From positions 1,116,001 to 1,180,000 of the forward strand of contig NZ_QGMP01000001.1 of the NCBI RefSeq assembly GCF_003259185.1: a stretch of 64,000 bases of DNA, written 5' to 3'. This stretch comes from Isoalcanivorax indicus. GTDB taxonomy: Bacteria > Pseudomonadota > Gammaproteobacteria > Pseudomonadales > Alcanivoracaceae. The position numbers were made by a program, and so were the translations under genes. Shown piece by piece: positions 40,195 through 47,833 of the stretch (its first letter is position 1; each line of letters opens with the position of its first letter). A model generated the notes under the pieces. The model saw nothing but the letters and a program-made list of their open reading frames with translations. It made no database searches and was not told the origin of the DNA.

Positions 40195-40701
40195 TCAGCT
40201 GTCCTCGTCCTTGCGTCGTCGCGCGGCGTCCGGGACCCGGGCGCGGCTGCGCTGGGTGCCCGTGAGTGCTTTCCAGAACGGGATGCGCCGGGTCAGGGCC
40301 GCCATCTCGTCCACCGAGTCACTGATGCCGGACAAGCGGTCCACGGTATCGCGGATGCCCACCAGCTCGTCCACATGTTCGGAGATACGGAACACCACCA
40401 TGTAGAATTCCAGCAGCGCCCGGAGCACCGAGGCCAGCACCAGAAACGTCAGCGGCGCGGCAAAAAACAGATAGAAGATACCGCGCCAGGTGGACTGGAA
40501 AAACGCCTCGAAACACAGGTACAAGAGACCAAAGCCGATGGCCACCAGGGCCAGACCGTACACCCCCGGTATCACCTGGATGATCATGTACTTGTCGAAA
40601 CGGAAGTTGAACAGCTCCTTCCAGTATTGCACTATCCAGATCACGCCCAGACGGAATTTTTCGCGCAGGTTCTGAGGCTGAAAATCGCTTTTTTCTACCA
40701 T
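40195..40701 (-). CDS. DUF4282 membrane protein
   Basis: A 168-residue protein with the DUF4282 pattern: FRFDKYMIIQVIPGVYGLAL followed by VAIGFGLLYLCFEAFFQ, then IFYLFFAAPLTFLVLASVLR and ALLEFYMVVFRISEHV. Two membrane helices are flanked by an N-terminal charged segment and a C-terminal helix with EHVDELVGIRDTVDRLSGIS. The start overlaps the end of the DUF2804 gene by 7 bases, so they are co-translated. The function of DUF4282 is not known; it may organise membrane assemblies. Confidence 0.82.
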   Translation of the reverse strand: MVEKSDFQPQNLREKFRLGVIWIVQYWKELFNFRFDKYMIIQVIPGVYGLALVAIGFGLLYLCFEAFFQSTWRGIFYLFFAAPLTFLVLASVLRALLEFYMVVFRISEHVDELVGIRDTVDRLSGISDSVDEMAALTRRIPFWKALTGTQRSRARVPDAARRRKDEDS

Positions 40702-41741
40702 TTGGCGTACTGCTCCTCGACAAACCCGTACAGGTTTCGAACGCTCAGGGTGCGGCCGTCGTGGAGCCTCAGCGTGCCCTCGAAGCGACCGAACAGTTGA
40801 TTGAAGTTGCTCGCGAACAGACCCAGATTCATCCGCTCCCGATGATTCCCCAGCGGGGTAAAACGCAGGTCCACCTGGCCGTCGTTGCTGGTGACATGCC
40901 AGGGCGTCAGCAGATGGTCACGGTCGTACTCGAACACCGTGGTGTCGACCTTGATCAGAGCGCCGTCCAGCCACAGGCAGTTCTCCGTATGGCTGGTCTC
41001 GTTGACCCCGCAGGACAGGTTCAGGCCCAGATGCTGGCCATTCACCGTGCCGCTCAGGCAGGCCCAGTTCCAGAAGGTTTCCCGGCGCATGTAACCGGCC
41101 GAGAAGTCATGGTGCCCGCAGGCGCCCAGTGATGGCAGGTCCTGCACGGTGTCGTCGCTGCGCAGGCTGCCCTGCACCGGCACACCGGCGACCTTGTTGG
41201 CATAGACCCAGCCATTGACCCCGGTGCGGGTGCACAGCGACATGGGCCTGTAGTCGGCCTCCTCGACCATGCGCGCTTCCAGCGTCAGCCCGGGAATATC
41301 AACCTGCAGGGTCTTCACCAGGGTCTCGCCTTCACGGGCGTAACCCATGCGCAGGTCCACCTTGCCTTGCCGGAAACGGCTCTCACCGGACACAGGGGAC
41401 GCGGACATCTGCAAGGCCCGACCCAGCGGCGACCGCCAGGTAAATTCCCGCAGACGCCCCGTGGCCGGTTCGAAGGTGTAGAAGAAAGCGATGCCGATAT
41501 AGCCGGTATGGGCAAAGGCGCACCCCGCCAGCAGCGCGTCGCTGATGATGCCGAAATACTGGAACTGCTTGTAATGGAAGTGCCGCGCCCAGCGCGAGGC
41601 CGGAGCCCCCATGGGCGTACGGTGGTCACTGTCTCTGCCGTTGATGCGTGGCAGCGTACCGGGAAAAAGGCCGAAACGGACCTGCCCCTGATCGTCCACC
41701 AGCTGTGCGGGCAGGTCTTCCGGATGATGCGAATCTGGCAT
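40695..41741 (-). CDS. DUF2804 family protein
   Basis: A 348-residue protein. The N-terminal part contains GLFPGTLPRINGRDSD and WARHFHYKQFQYFGIISDAL. The middle has WVYANKVAGVPVQGSLRSDD and LGACGHHDFSAGYMRRETFW. The C-terminal part carries LSCGVNETSHTENCLWLDGA and LTPWHVTSNDGQVDLRFTPL, ending NLYGFVEEQYAKW. This matches the DUF2804 family, related to carotenoid-1,2-hydratase/lipocalin-like folds, of unknown activity. It is first in a two-gene unit with DUF4282 and divergent from the GMC oxidoreductase. Confidence 0.85.
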   Translation of the reverse strand: MPDSHHPEDLPAQLVDDQGQVRFGLFPGTLPRINGRDSDHRTPMGAPASRWARHFHYKQFQYFGIISDALLAGCAFAHTGYIGIAFFYTFEPATGRLREFTWRSPLGRALQMSASPVSGESRFRQGKVDLRMGYAREGETLVKTLQVDIPGLTLEARMVEEADYRPMSLCTRTGVNGWVYANKVAGVPVQGSLRSDDTVQDLPSLGACGHHDFSAGYMRRETFWNWACLSGTVNGQHLGLNLSCGVNETSHTENCLWLDGALIKVDTTVFEYDRDHLLTPWHVTSNDGQVDLRFTPLGNHRERMNLGLFASNFNQLFGRFEGTLRLHDGRTLSVRNLYGFVEEQYAKW

Positions 41742-41829
41742 GGCGGGTTCCCTGGCCCGTGGCGGCGTACCGCGTCGCGAACGAAAAACGCCCGCTCAGG
41801 GTGGCCTGGTGGCACACCGTGACCGGGCG

Positions 41830-41901
41830 GTTCACTCACGTGAACATAGACAAAGCCCGCAGTGCAGGCAAGTTGCCATCATCGATTGTCCGACATCGGA
41901 C
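41830..41901. promoter_or_regulatory. Two palindromes in the divergent DUF2804/GMC promoter region
   Basis: GTTCAC-TCAC-GTGAAC (41830-41845) and GTCCGACATCGGAC (41888-41901, near-perfect) lie in the 271-base region between the divergent genes. Either could be a repressor or activator site. No regulator gene is adjacent, so the binding protein is unknown. Confidence 0.4.
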
Positions 41902-42012
41902 GGTATACGTTTGTTGTGTCCATGTTGCCCGGGCTGGGCAAGGGCCAGAGCAGCCGCTAGATTGAAGTGGCTGCAACGTGCCAATGCGCGCAAACAACAA
42001 GATGAGGCCCGG

Positions 42013-43614
42013 ATGACCGATTATCTGATCGTGGGCGGCGGCTCAGCCGGCGCCGTACTCGCCAATCGCCTGTCCACCAATCCCCGCAACCAGGTGATAC
42101 TCCTGGAAGCCGGTCCGCGTGACTGGAACCCGTTTATCCACATGCCAGCCGGCGTCGGTGAACTGCTCAAACGCCGCTGGACCAACTGGTACTTCGATAC
42201 CGCCCCGGAACCACACATGAACGAACGCCGCCTGTACTGGCCCCGCGGGCGCGTGCTGGGCGGCTCCAGTGCCATGAACGGCATGATCTATATTCGCGGC
42301 CACCGCAGTGATTACGACCGCTGGGCCAACCTGCCCGGCTGCGAAGGCTGGGATTACGACAGCGTACTGCCCTGGTTCCGCAAATCCGAGGGCTATGCTG
42401 GCCCCCTCAACGCCGACACCCACCAGTACCACGGCACCGAAGGCGAGCTTGGCGTGTCACCGCCCACCTCCGGCATGTCCCTGTTCGACGTCTTCCTCAA
42501 CGCCTGCGACCAGGCCGGCCTGCCGCGCACCGACGACTTCAACGGCGCCCGGCAGGAGGGCGCCGGCTGGTACCAGGTGACCATCCGCGACGGCATCCGC
42601 CAGAGCACCGGCCGCTGCTTCCTGCCCCCGCCGGTGCGCGAACGCCCGAACCTGACCCTCATCACCGGCGCCCACGTCACGCAGCTGGTGCTGGACGGCA
42701 AACGCGTCACCGGCGTGCGCGCCCGTGTCGGTCGCCGCGAACGGGTATTCAGTGCCGATGAAGTGCTGCTCTGCGCCGGGGCCGTCCAGTCGCCCCAGGT
42801 CCTGATGCTGTCCGGCATCGGTGACCCCGAACGCCTCGCCGCCCACGGTATCCCGGTGCAACATGCCTTGCCTGGCGTCGGCAAGAACCTGCAGGACCAC
42901 CTGGACGTCACCGTGCAGCACCACTGCACCCAGCCCATCACCCTGTTCGAGCAGACCCGCTTCAGCGCCCGCCTGCGCACCCTGTTCCAGTACCTGCGCA
43001 CCCACACCGGCCTGGGCACCACCAACGGGCTGGAAGCCGGGGCGTTCCTGCGCACCCCCCTGGCGAGCGAGATCCCGGATGTACAGCTGCATTTCATCCC
43101 GGCTTTCATGCTCGACCACGCCCGCGAAATGGGCCCGGGCCACGGCTTCATGCTGCACGCCTGCCAGTTGCGCCCGCACAGCCGTGGCGAAATCGACCTG
43201 TGGTCCGCCGACCCCATGGCGGCCCCGAAAATTGCACCGCGCTACCTGAGTGACCCGCGCGATGTGGCCGTGATGGTGGAAGCGGTCAAACTGTGCCGCC
43301 AGATCTTTGCCCAGCCCGCCTTCGATGACTTCCGCGGCGAGGAACACCTTCCCGGCCCCGCCGTGCAGACCGACGACGAGATCGCCGAGTCCGTGCGCCG
43401 CCACGGCGAGACCATCTACCACCCGGTGGGCACCTGCAAGATGGGCGCCGCCAGCGACGACCTCGCCGTGGTGGACCAGCACTGCCGCGTCCACGGCCTC
43501 GACGGCCTGCACGTCATCGACGCCTCCGTCTTCCCCCTCCTGCCGGGCGGCAACACCAACGCCCCCACCATCATGGTGGCCGAGCGTATGGCGGCTCATC
43601 TTGAGGCTGGCTGA
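42013..43614 (+). CDS. GMC-family FAD alcohol dehydrogenase (AlkJ/BetA-like)
   Basis: A 533-residue protein from ATG 42013. It starts TDYLIVGGGSAGAVLANRLS, the FAD-binding motif. The GMC signature RGRVLGGSSAMNGMIYIRG and the second signature GAVQSPQVLMLSGIGDP are present. The catalytic pair is His470 in HPVGTCKMG and Asn514 in LLPGGNTNAPTIMV. It matches both choline dehydrogenase (BetA) and alkanol dehydrogenase AlkJ, which cannot be separated by eye; the lipid-degrading context favours an alcohol dehydrogenase passing electrons to the respiratory chain. It has its own divergent promoter region and is followed by a palindromic repeat. Confidence 0.9.
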   Translation: MTDYLIVGGGSAGAVLANRLSTNPRNQVILLEAGPRDWNPFIHMPAGVGELLKRRWTNWYFDTAPEPHMNERRLYWPRGRVLGGSSAMNGMIYIRGHRSDYDRWANLPGCEGWDYDSVLPWFRKSEGYAGPLNADTHQYHGTEGELGVSPPTSGMSLFDVFLNACDQAGLPRTDDFNGARQEGAGWYQVTIRDGIRQSTGRCFLPPPVRERPNLTLITGAHVTQLVLDGKRVTGVRARVGRRERVFSADEVLLCAGAVQSPQVLMLSGIGDPERLAAHGIPVQHALPGVGKNLQDHLDVTVQHHCTQPITLFEQTRFSARLRTLFQYLRTHTGLGTTNGLEAGAFLRTPLASEIPDVQLHFIPAFMLDHAREMGPGHGFMLHACQLRPHSRGEIDLWSADPMAAPKIAPRYLSDPRDVAVMVEAVKLCRQIFAQPAFDDFRGEEHLPGPAVQTDDEIAESVRRHGETIYHPVGTCKMGAASDDLAVVDQHCRVHGLDGLHVIDASVFPLLPGGNTNAPTIMVAERMAAHLEAG

Positions 43615-43652
43615 CGGGTTTTTGGGGCCATTCTGTTGGGTTGGGTGGTTGT

Positions 43653-43771
43653 GGCCCTCGGGGGGCGGGTAAAGGGTTTCAGGACACGCCGTAAATACGT
43701 CCGTGTAGGCTTGCGTTCGGCATCCATGCCTCTCGACAGTCCTGAAACCCTTTACCCGCCCCCCGAGGGCC
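43653..43771 (+). repeat. Palindromic repeat family A, copy 1
   Basis: Two perfect 33-base complementary arms (43653-43685 and 43739-43771, starting GGCCCTCGGGGGGCGGG) enclose a 53-base loop containing GTTCGGCATCCATGCCTCTC. The same loop length and loop sequence occur in copies 2 and 3 with different arm sequences. The flanks GGTTGTGG and GTCACGCGCAGCCTG are shared with copy 3. It lies after the GMC gene, in a region without genes. Confidence 0.9.
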
Positions 43772-43863
43772 GTCACGCGCAGCCTGATCTTCAAGCTGGC
43801 AGGTGGCCGATGGTTTTGTTCCTCCTGCAGACTCTATAGCCACCAGGCTTGAAATCTCGCTCC

Positions 43864-43976
43864 GGCGTTGAGGCGGGGTGCGCCCTGTAGGGACATCTTT
43901 GGCCAGGGATGGCCAAAGAAAGAGCGCCCATGGACGGCTTGAGCGGTCCCGGAAGGGCGTACCCCGCCTCAACGCC
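43864..43976. repeat. Palindromic repeat family B
   Basis: Arms GGCGTTGAGGCGGGGTGCGC (from 43864) and its complement ending at 43976 pair over 23 bases with one mismatch. A nested stem TTTGGCCA-GGGA-TGGCCAAA lies at 43898-43917, and GGGAC/GTCCC pairs further in. The whole 113-base unit can fold into a branched cruciform. It is non-coding and lies between family A copy 1 and the gene ending at 44045. Only one copy is seen in this window. Confidence 0.75.
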
Positions 43977-44044
43977 TCTCTGCTGGAGGGTGACCCAGTG
44001 GGCTACGGCGAAACTTGCTTTGTCGAACGCAATGGAGGTGGCCC

Positions 44045-44740
44045 TCACGCCTCGGGCCGCAACACCATGGCCGCCATGTAGCGCGTGCTGAGTACGACTT
44101 GCTCGCCCTCCATATCGGCAAACACCCGCCGGATCACCCCATGCGTCGCCTTGCGCGTCGTCTCCATCGCCACATGCGCCATCTTCTTCATGATGGGCCC
44201 GAAACGCAGCAACCGCACCGGCTCCGCCAGATACCAGTGCAACGCAATATCCGTGATCTCGTGCAACGCCGCCGCCAACGTCGCCGCCGCCCTCACCGTG
44301 TCGCCACCCTCCGCCTGATCCCGCGCCCGCTCCAGCTGCCCGGCCAACGCCTCCGGTACCGGAAAAGCCACATACCAGCGCTCCTCACCCTCGCTGCCCG
44401 GCACCATGACACGCATCTGCTCCATGTAATCCGCCGCATCCTTGTGCTGCGGCAACGCCAGCTTGCGCGCCGCCCGCTTGACCACCATGCCCGTGGCCTT
44501 GCTGATGGTGTCCGCCGCCACCCGAATGACCCGCTGCATGCGCGGACTCAGGCCCACAAGCTCCGTCGGTTGCAGAAAGAACGCCGACAGCGATTCATCG
44601 ACGAACACCTCCATGATGGTTTCCAGCGTGTCCGGCTCCGGCCGTGCGTCCGCACGGGCCATACGCCGGATATAGCCATCGGTGGTCTGGTGCAGGTGAT
44701 CGCTGGAGCGGAATGCGATCTGTGGTTGTGGCTGGCTCAT
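44045..44740 (-). CDS. Conserved hypothetical protein
   Basis: A 231-residue protein from ATG 44740 (MSQPQPQIAFRSSDHLHQTT). It is mostly helical: DTLETIMEVFVDESLSAFFL, MQRVIRVAADTISKATGMVV, AATLAAALHEITDIALHWYL, and GPIMKKMAHVAMETTRKATH. There is no signal peptide or membrane helix, so it is probably cytoplasmic. No catalytic motif is recognised. It stands alone, flanked by palindromic repeats on its 3' side. Confidence 0.7.
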   Translation of the reverse strand: MSQPQPQIAFRSSDHLHQTTDGYIRRMARADARPEPDTLETIMEVFVDESLSAFFLQPTELVGLSPRMQRVIRVAADTISKATGMVVKRAARKLALPQHKDAADYMEQMRVMVPGSEGEERWYVAFPVPEALAGQLERARDQAEGGDTVRAAATLAAALHEITDIALHWYLAEPVRLLRFGPIMKKMAHVAMETTRKATHGVIRRVFADMEGEQVVLSTRYMAAMVLRPEA

Positions 44741-44954
44741 GCGGAGCGTCTCCAGATTGTTATTAGCGGGCAATCGTCGCAGAGTAGGGGGCCAGGACGT
44801 TGGCGCCAATGATCGTAACCGACGGTTTCGGCACAGTTCCGGTCAGGGGGTGACCGTAGCGCTTTTCTTCCCCGGCGGAATGCCGGATGATGCGGCCCCC
44901 GGAGAACGGGAAGCGCACCACAGGAAAGAGAGCCACAGGAATAAGGAGCCGCCC

Positions 44955-45434
44955 ATGCAATCCCTGACCGTGCCCGACAGCGAACAGCTGCAGCGCTGGC
45001 TGCGCCAGGCGGATGTGCCCTTTTACCTGTGCAATGACTGCCATGGTCTGCACCTGAGCGAATTGCAGGAGCGAGAAGGCCTGATCGACGCCCGCCTGTT
45101 TGTGGAAGAGCAGGGTGTCATGTTCACCGCCGAGCTGGAAATCCGCCCCTCCAGCCTGCTGATGGTGCATGCGGACCTCAGCCGCCTGAACATGATGTTC
45201 CCGGGCCTCAAGCTGTTTCTCGATATCAACGATGACACCCTGCCGCGTCTGATCGCCTGCGACCTGCTGTTGTGCGGGCAGGGTATCAACGCCGACCAGT
45301 TCGTCCACTTTGTCCAGTTCAGCGTTCAGGAATGCGGCCAGTTGCTGGATGAGTGCAGCCAGGTGGGCTGCCTGCTGTGGCCCGGCGAGGACGACACCCC
45401 GTCCAGCGCCCCTGCAGGAAACGCCCTCCACTGA
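44955..45434 (+). CDS. Hypothetical YbjN-like protein
   Basis: A 159-residue protein with an AAGGAG ribosome site. It begins MQSLTVPDSEQLQRWLRQAD and has a strand-rich core (VPFYLCNDCHGLHLSELQER, LFVEEQGVMFTAELEIRPSS) followed by helices (VHFVQFSVQECGQLLDECSQ). This alternation recalls the YbjN/type III chaperone-like fold, which binds partner proteins. Several cysteines are present (CNDCH, CDLLLC, CSQVGC) without a clear metal motif. It is followed 13 bases later by a 2-oxoglutarate oxygenase gene and may be in its operon. The fold call is tentative. Confidence 0.6.
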   Translation: MQSLTVPDSEQLQRWLRQADVPFYLCNDCHGLHLSELQEREGLIDARLFVEEQGVMFTAELEIRPSSLLMVHADLSRLNMMFPGLKLFLDINDDTLPRLIACDLLLCGQGINADQFVHFVQFSVQECGQLLDECSQVGCLLWPGEDDTPSSAPAGNALH

Positions 45435-45447
45435 ACCGATACCGCCA

Positions 45448-46107
45448 ATGATCCCGGTCACCCCCGCCGACCCGCACGCCAGTCCGGTGGAACAGCTCGT
45501 GGCCGGCCTGGCCGGCAACGGCTACGCCGCGATCCCCGCTTTCCTGCCCCCGGTACTGGTGCGTGCCCTGCGCCGCGAAGCGCTGCTGCGCGACCGGCGC
45601 GGGGAGTTCGTCGAGGCCGCCATTGGTGGCCCGGGCGAGCGGCAGCGTGATGCCAGCATCCGTGGCGATCGCACCTGCTGGCTGAACGGGACGACGGGGC
45701 CACAGCAGCGACTGCTGTCGCTGCTGGAGGACCTGCGGGTGCAGATCAATCGCGAACTGTTTCTGGGGCTGTTCGATCTGGAAGCCCATTTCGCGCTCTA
45801 TCCGCCAGGCGGTTTCTACCGCCGCCACCTGGATGCTTTCAAGGGCAACAATGCCCGGGTGGTGTCCATGGTCCTGTATCTGAATACCGGCTGGACGCCG
45901 GAAGACGGCGGCCAGCTGCGCCTCTGGCCAGACCCCGAGACACGCCTGCATGTTCTCGACGTGGCGCCGCGCGCCGGCACCCTGGTCTGTTTTCTCAGTG
46001 AACGCATTCCCCACGAAGTCTTGCCCGCCCGCCATGACCGCCTGAGCATCGCCTGCTGGTTCCGCCGCAACCAGCCGGACCTGCCGCTGGCTGTACTGGC
46101 CCCTTGA
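45448..46107 (+). CDS. 2-oxoglutarate/Fe(II)-dependent oxygenase (prolyl 4-hydroxylase type)
   Basis: A 219-residue protein from ATG 45448. The double-stranded beta-helix contains the iron ligands His127 and Asp129 in FYRRHLDAFKGNNARVVSMV and His189 in SERIPHEVLPARHDRLSIAC, with an Arg after it suited to 2-oxoglutarate binding. VLYLNTGWTPEDGGQLRLWP is typical of P4H-type enzymes. They hydroxylate proteins or small molecules in the cytoplasm. It follows the YbjN-like gene closely. The substrate is unknown. Confidence 0.88.
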   Translation: MIPVTPADPHASPVEQLVAGLAGNGYAAIPAFLPPVLVRALRREALLRDRRGEFVEAAIGGPGERQRDASIRGDRTCWLNGTTGPQQRLLSLLEDLRVQINRELFLGLFDLEAHFALYPPGGFYRRHLDAFKGNNARVVSMVLYLNTGWTPEDGGQLRLWPDPETRLHVLDVAPRAGTLVCFLSERIPHEVLPARHDRLSIACWFRRNQPDLPLAVLAP

Positions 46108-46110
46108 ACT

Positions 46111-46138
46111 CTTGAAAAAAAACCGGCCGCCACCATCT
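46111..46138 (+). promoter_or_regulatory. Candidate heat-shock (sigma-32) promoter for hsp20
   Basis: CTTGAA (46111-46116) and CACCATCT (46131-46138) are separated by 14 bases. They match the sigma-32 consensus -35 CTTGAA fully and -10 CCCCATNT at seven of eight positions, with correct spacing. It lies about 125 bases before the small heat-shock gene. Confidence 0.6.
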
Positions 46139-46211
46139 TCCTCCCTGTGACCAGAACAGCCGGCTGAAATGTCACACGACAGCTTTGATGACACAGGTTT
46201 AATGACAAATG

Positions 46212-46258
46212 TTGCTTGCGCCATGGGTGCCTGACGGGCCTGTGCGCGTAGAGGAGGA
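46212..46258 (+). promoter_or_regulatory. Possible ROSE-like RNA thermometer
   Basis: The hsp20 leader holds TTGCT (46212-46216), the ROSE signature that pairs with the ribosome site, and a strong AGAGGAGG site just before the ATG at 46265. A fold through GC-rich bases between them is possible. ROSE elements control ibpA-type genes in many proteobacteria; folding was not computed. Confidence 0.3.
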
Positions 46259-46264
46259 TGGATC

Positions 46265-46720
46265 ATGAATACCGAGTTTTCTCTGGCGCCGCTGTTTCGC
46301 CATACCGTAGGCTTTGACCGTTTCAATGAACTTCTGGACAGCGCGTTGCGCGCCGACCAGAGCAGCACGTTTCCGCCGTATGACATCATCCGCGAGGGTG
46401 AGGATCGCTACCGTATCGTGATGGCGGTGGCGGGCTATCGCCGCGAGGATCTGGAAATCGTGACGCGCGAAAATCAGTTGACCGTGCGTGCGCAGCAGGT
46501 CAAGGACGATGAGGCAGACGTGACGTGGCTGCATCGCGGTATTGCGCGGCGCAATTTCGAGCGTAATTTCCGCTTGGCTGATCATGTCTTTGTGGAGGGC
46601 GCGGACTTGCGTGACGGGTTGCTGGAGATTCGCCTGAAGCGCGAAATTCCTGAGGCGCGTCGGGCGCGGGTTATTCCCATTGATGGTGACGTGTCTGCTG
46701 GGCAGGATATCGAGCACTAA
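46265..46720 (+). CDS. Small heat-shock protein Hsp20 (IbpA family)
   Basis: A 151-residue protein. The N-terminal arm contains FSLAPLFRHTVGFDRFNELL, typical of IbpA/IbpB. The alpha-crystallin domain is YDIIREGEDRYRIVMAVAGY followed by LEIVTRENQLTVRAQQVKDD and FERNFRLADHVFVEGADLRD, ending with the strand GLLEIRLKREIPE. It would hold unfolding proteins in the cytoplasm for DnaK/ClpB. A sigma-32-like promoter and a possible ROSE thermometer lie upstream. It is bounded downstream by palindromic repeat copies 2 and 3. Confidence 0.93.
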   Translation: MNTEFSLAPLFRHTVGFDRFNELLDSALRADQSSTFPPYDIIREGEDRYRIVMAVAGYRREDLEIVTRENQLTVRAQQVKDDEADVTWLHRGIARRNFERNFRLADHVFVEGADLRDGLLEIRLKREIPEARRARVIPIDGDVSAGQDIEH

Positions 46721-46748
46721 GTTTTTTCCATCCTGATTGTTCGGTGGT

Positions 46749-46865
46749 GGCCCGCAGGGTCGGGCAAGGGCTTTCTGGACACCCCGTAAACCCGTCCCTG
46801 GGGGCTCTCGTTCGGCATCCATGCCTCTCGAAGGTCCAGAAAGCCCTTGCCCGACCCTGCGGGCC
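46749..46865 (+). repeat. Palindromic repeat family A, copy 2
   Basis: Perfect 32-base arms (46749-46780 and 46834-46865, starting GGCCCGCAGGGTCGGGCAAG) enclose a 53-base loop with GTTCGGCATCCATGCCTCTC. The loop resembles copies 1 and 3, but arm bases differ at many positions, always with matching changes on the other arm. It lies 29 bases after the hsp20 stop. Confidence 0.9.
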
Positions 46866-46987
46866 GTCACGTTCAGTGAGATTAACGAATTGCTTGCCAG
46901 CTGCTGGTTTGGTTCTTGCTCAACCCAGCCTACGAGGCGAACAAAACTTTCGGTTGGCTGAACGTTGTTAACCAGGCTGCGCGTGAC

Positions 46988-47106
46988 GGTCCTCGGGGGG
47001 CGGGTATGGGTTTTCTGGACCTTCGAGAGGCATGGATGCCGAACGAGAGCCTACATGGATGTATTCACGGCGTGTCCAGAAAACCCATACCCGCCCCCCG
47101 AGGACC
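46988..47106 (-). repeat. Palindromic repeat family A, copy 3 (inverted)
   Basis: Perfect 33-base arms (46988-47020 and 47074-47106, starting GGTCCTCGGGGGGCGGG) enclose a 53-base loop that, read on the minus strand, contains GTTCGGCATCCATGCCTCTC. It points the opposite way to copy 2, 122 bases away, and shares flanking words with copy 1 (GGTTGTGG and GTCACGCGCAGCCTG). Confidence 0.9.
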
Positions 47107-47314
47107 ACAACCACCACACCCCGAAAGAATGGACCACAACCACCGGGCTAATAACCCCCAGCTATGACCAAAATCTGATTATTCCAAACTGATCTAAAGC
47201 CACGCAGGCGTTTCACCCCACCTTGCCCCTACACTGGATCATGCTGAAGCAGTAAGCCTGCTGGCAGCCGTGCAGTCGCCCCCAGGCCAGAACCACACCA
47301 AGGAGGCGCTACCC
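47107..47314. other. Intergenic region before the 47315 gene
   Basis: About 208 bases without a gene. It contains an AT-rich patch (CCAAAATCTGATTATTCC near 47170) and CAAGGAGGCG as ribosome site for the next gene. No further palindrome copy is seen. Confidence 0.4.
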
Positions 47315-47833
47315 ATGAAACGGTTTTATTACATGACCAAATCGCTTTCCAGCGTGCTCGGTATTCATCGGGATCTTGAGGAAGTGGGCATCGGCTACAA
47401 CCGCATGTACGTGCTCGGCAAGAACCACACCGTGCTGGAAGAAGCGCACGTGCACACCACCACCCCCTGGGAAGAGACCGACATCATGCACAGCGGTTTT
47501 GTCGGGGCTATCGGCGGCCTCGTATGCGGTCTGCTGCTCGGGCTGATTCTGGTGGCGGTCGCACCGTTCGGTGTGCCGCTGGGCACGGTGGCGCTGATTG
47601 CCAGTACCGCCTTTTTTACCTGTCTGGGCGCCTGGTTCGGCGGCCTGATCGGTATTTCACGGCGCAACCACCACCTGGAACGTTTCCTGCCCGATGTCGA
47701 GCGCGGCGAATATCTGGTGATGGTGGATACCGATGACGGCAATCAGGAGCGCAGCGTCCGCCGCATCATGACCGAGCGGCATCGGGAAGCGCGCATGGCG
47801 GCCGAAGAAGACGGTTACAGTCCGTTCTTCTGA
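47315..47833 (+). CDS. Conserved membrane protein
   Basis: A 172-residue protein with an AAGGAGG ribosome site. The N-terminal cytoplasmic part begins MKRFYYMTKSLSSVLGIHRD and contains IGYNRMYVLGKNHTVLEEAH. Two membrane helices follow (FVGAIGGLVCGLLLGLILVA and LGTVALIASTAFFTCLGAWF), then a second soluble segment ERFLPDVERGEYLVMVDTDD and a charged end. Soluble ends on both sides of a hairpin membrane pair suggest a small regulatory or stress protein; the function is not recognised. It overlaps the convergent GAPDH gene by 19 bases at the 3' ends. Confidence 0.75.
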   Translation: MKRFYYMTKSLSSVLGIHRDLEEVGIGYNRMYVLGKNHTVLEEAHVHTTTPWEETDIMHSGFVGAIGGLVCGLLLGLILVAVAPFGVPLGTVALIASTAFFTCLGAWFGGLIGISRRNHHLERFLPDVERGEYLVMVDTDDGNQERSVRRIMTERHREARMAAEEDGYSPFF

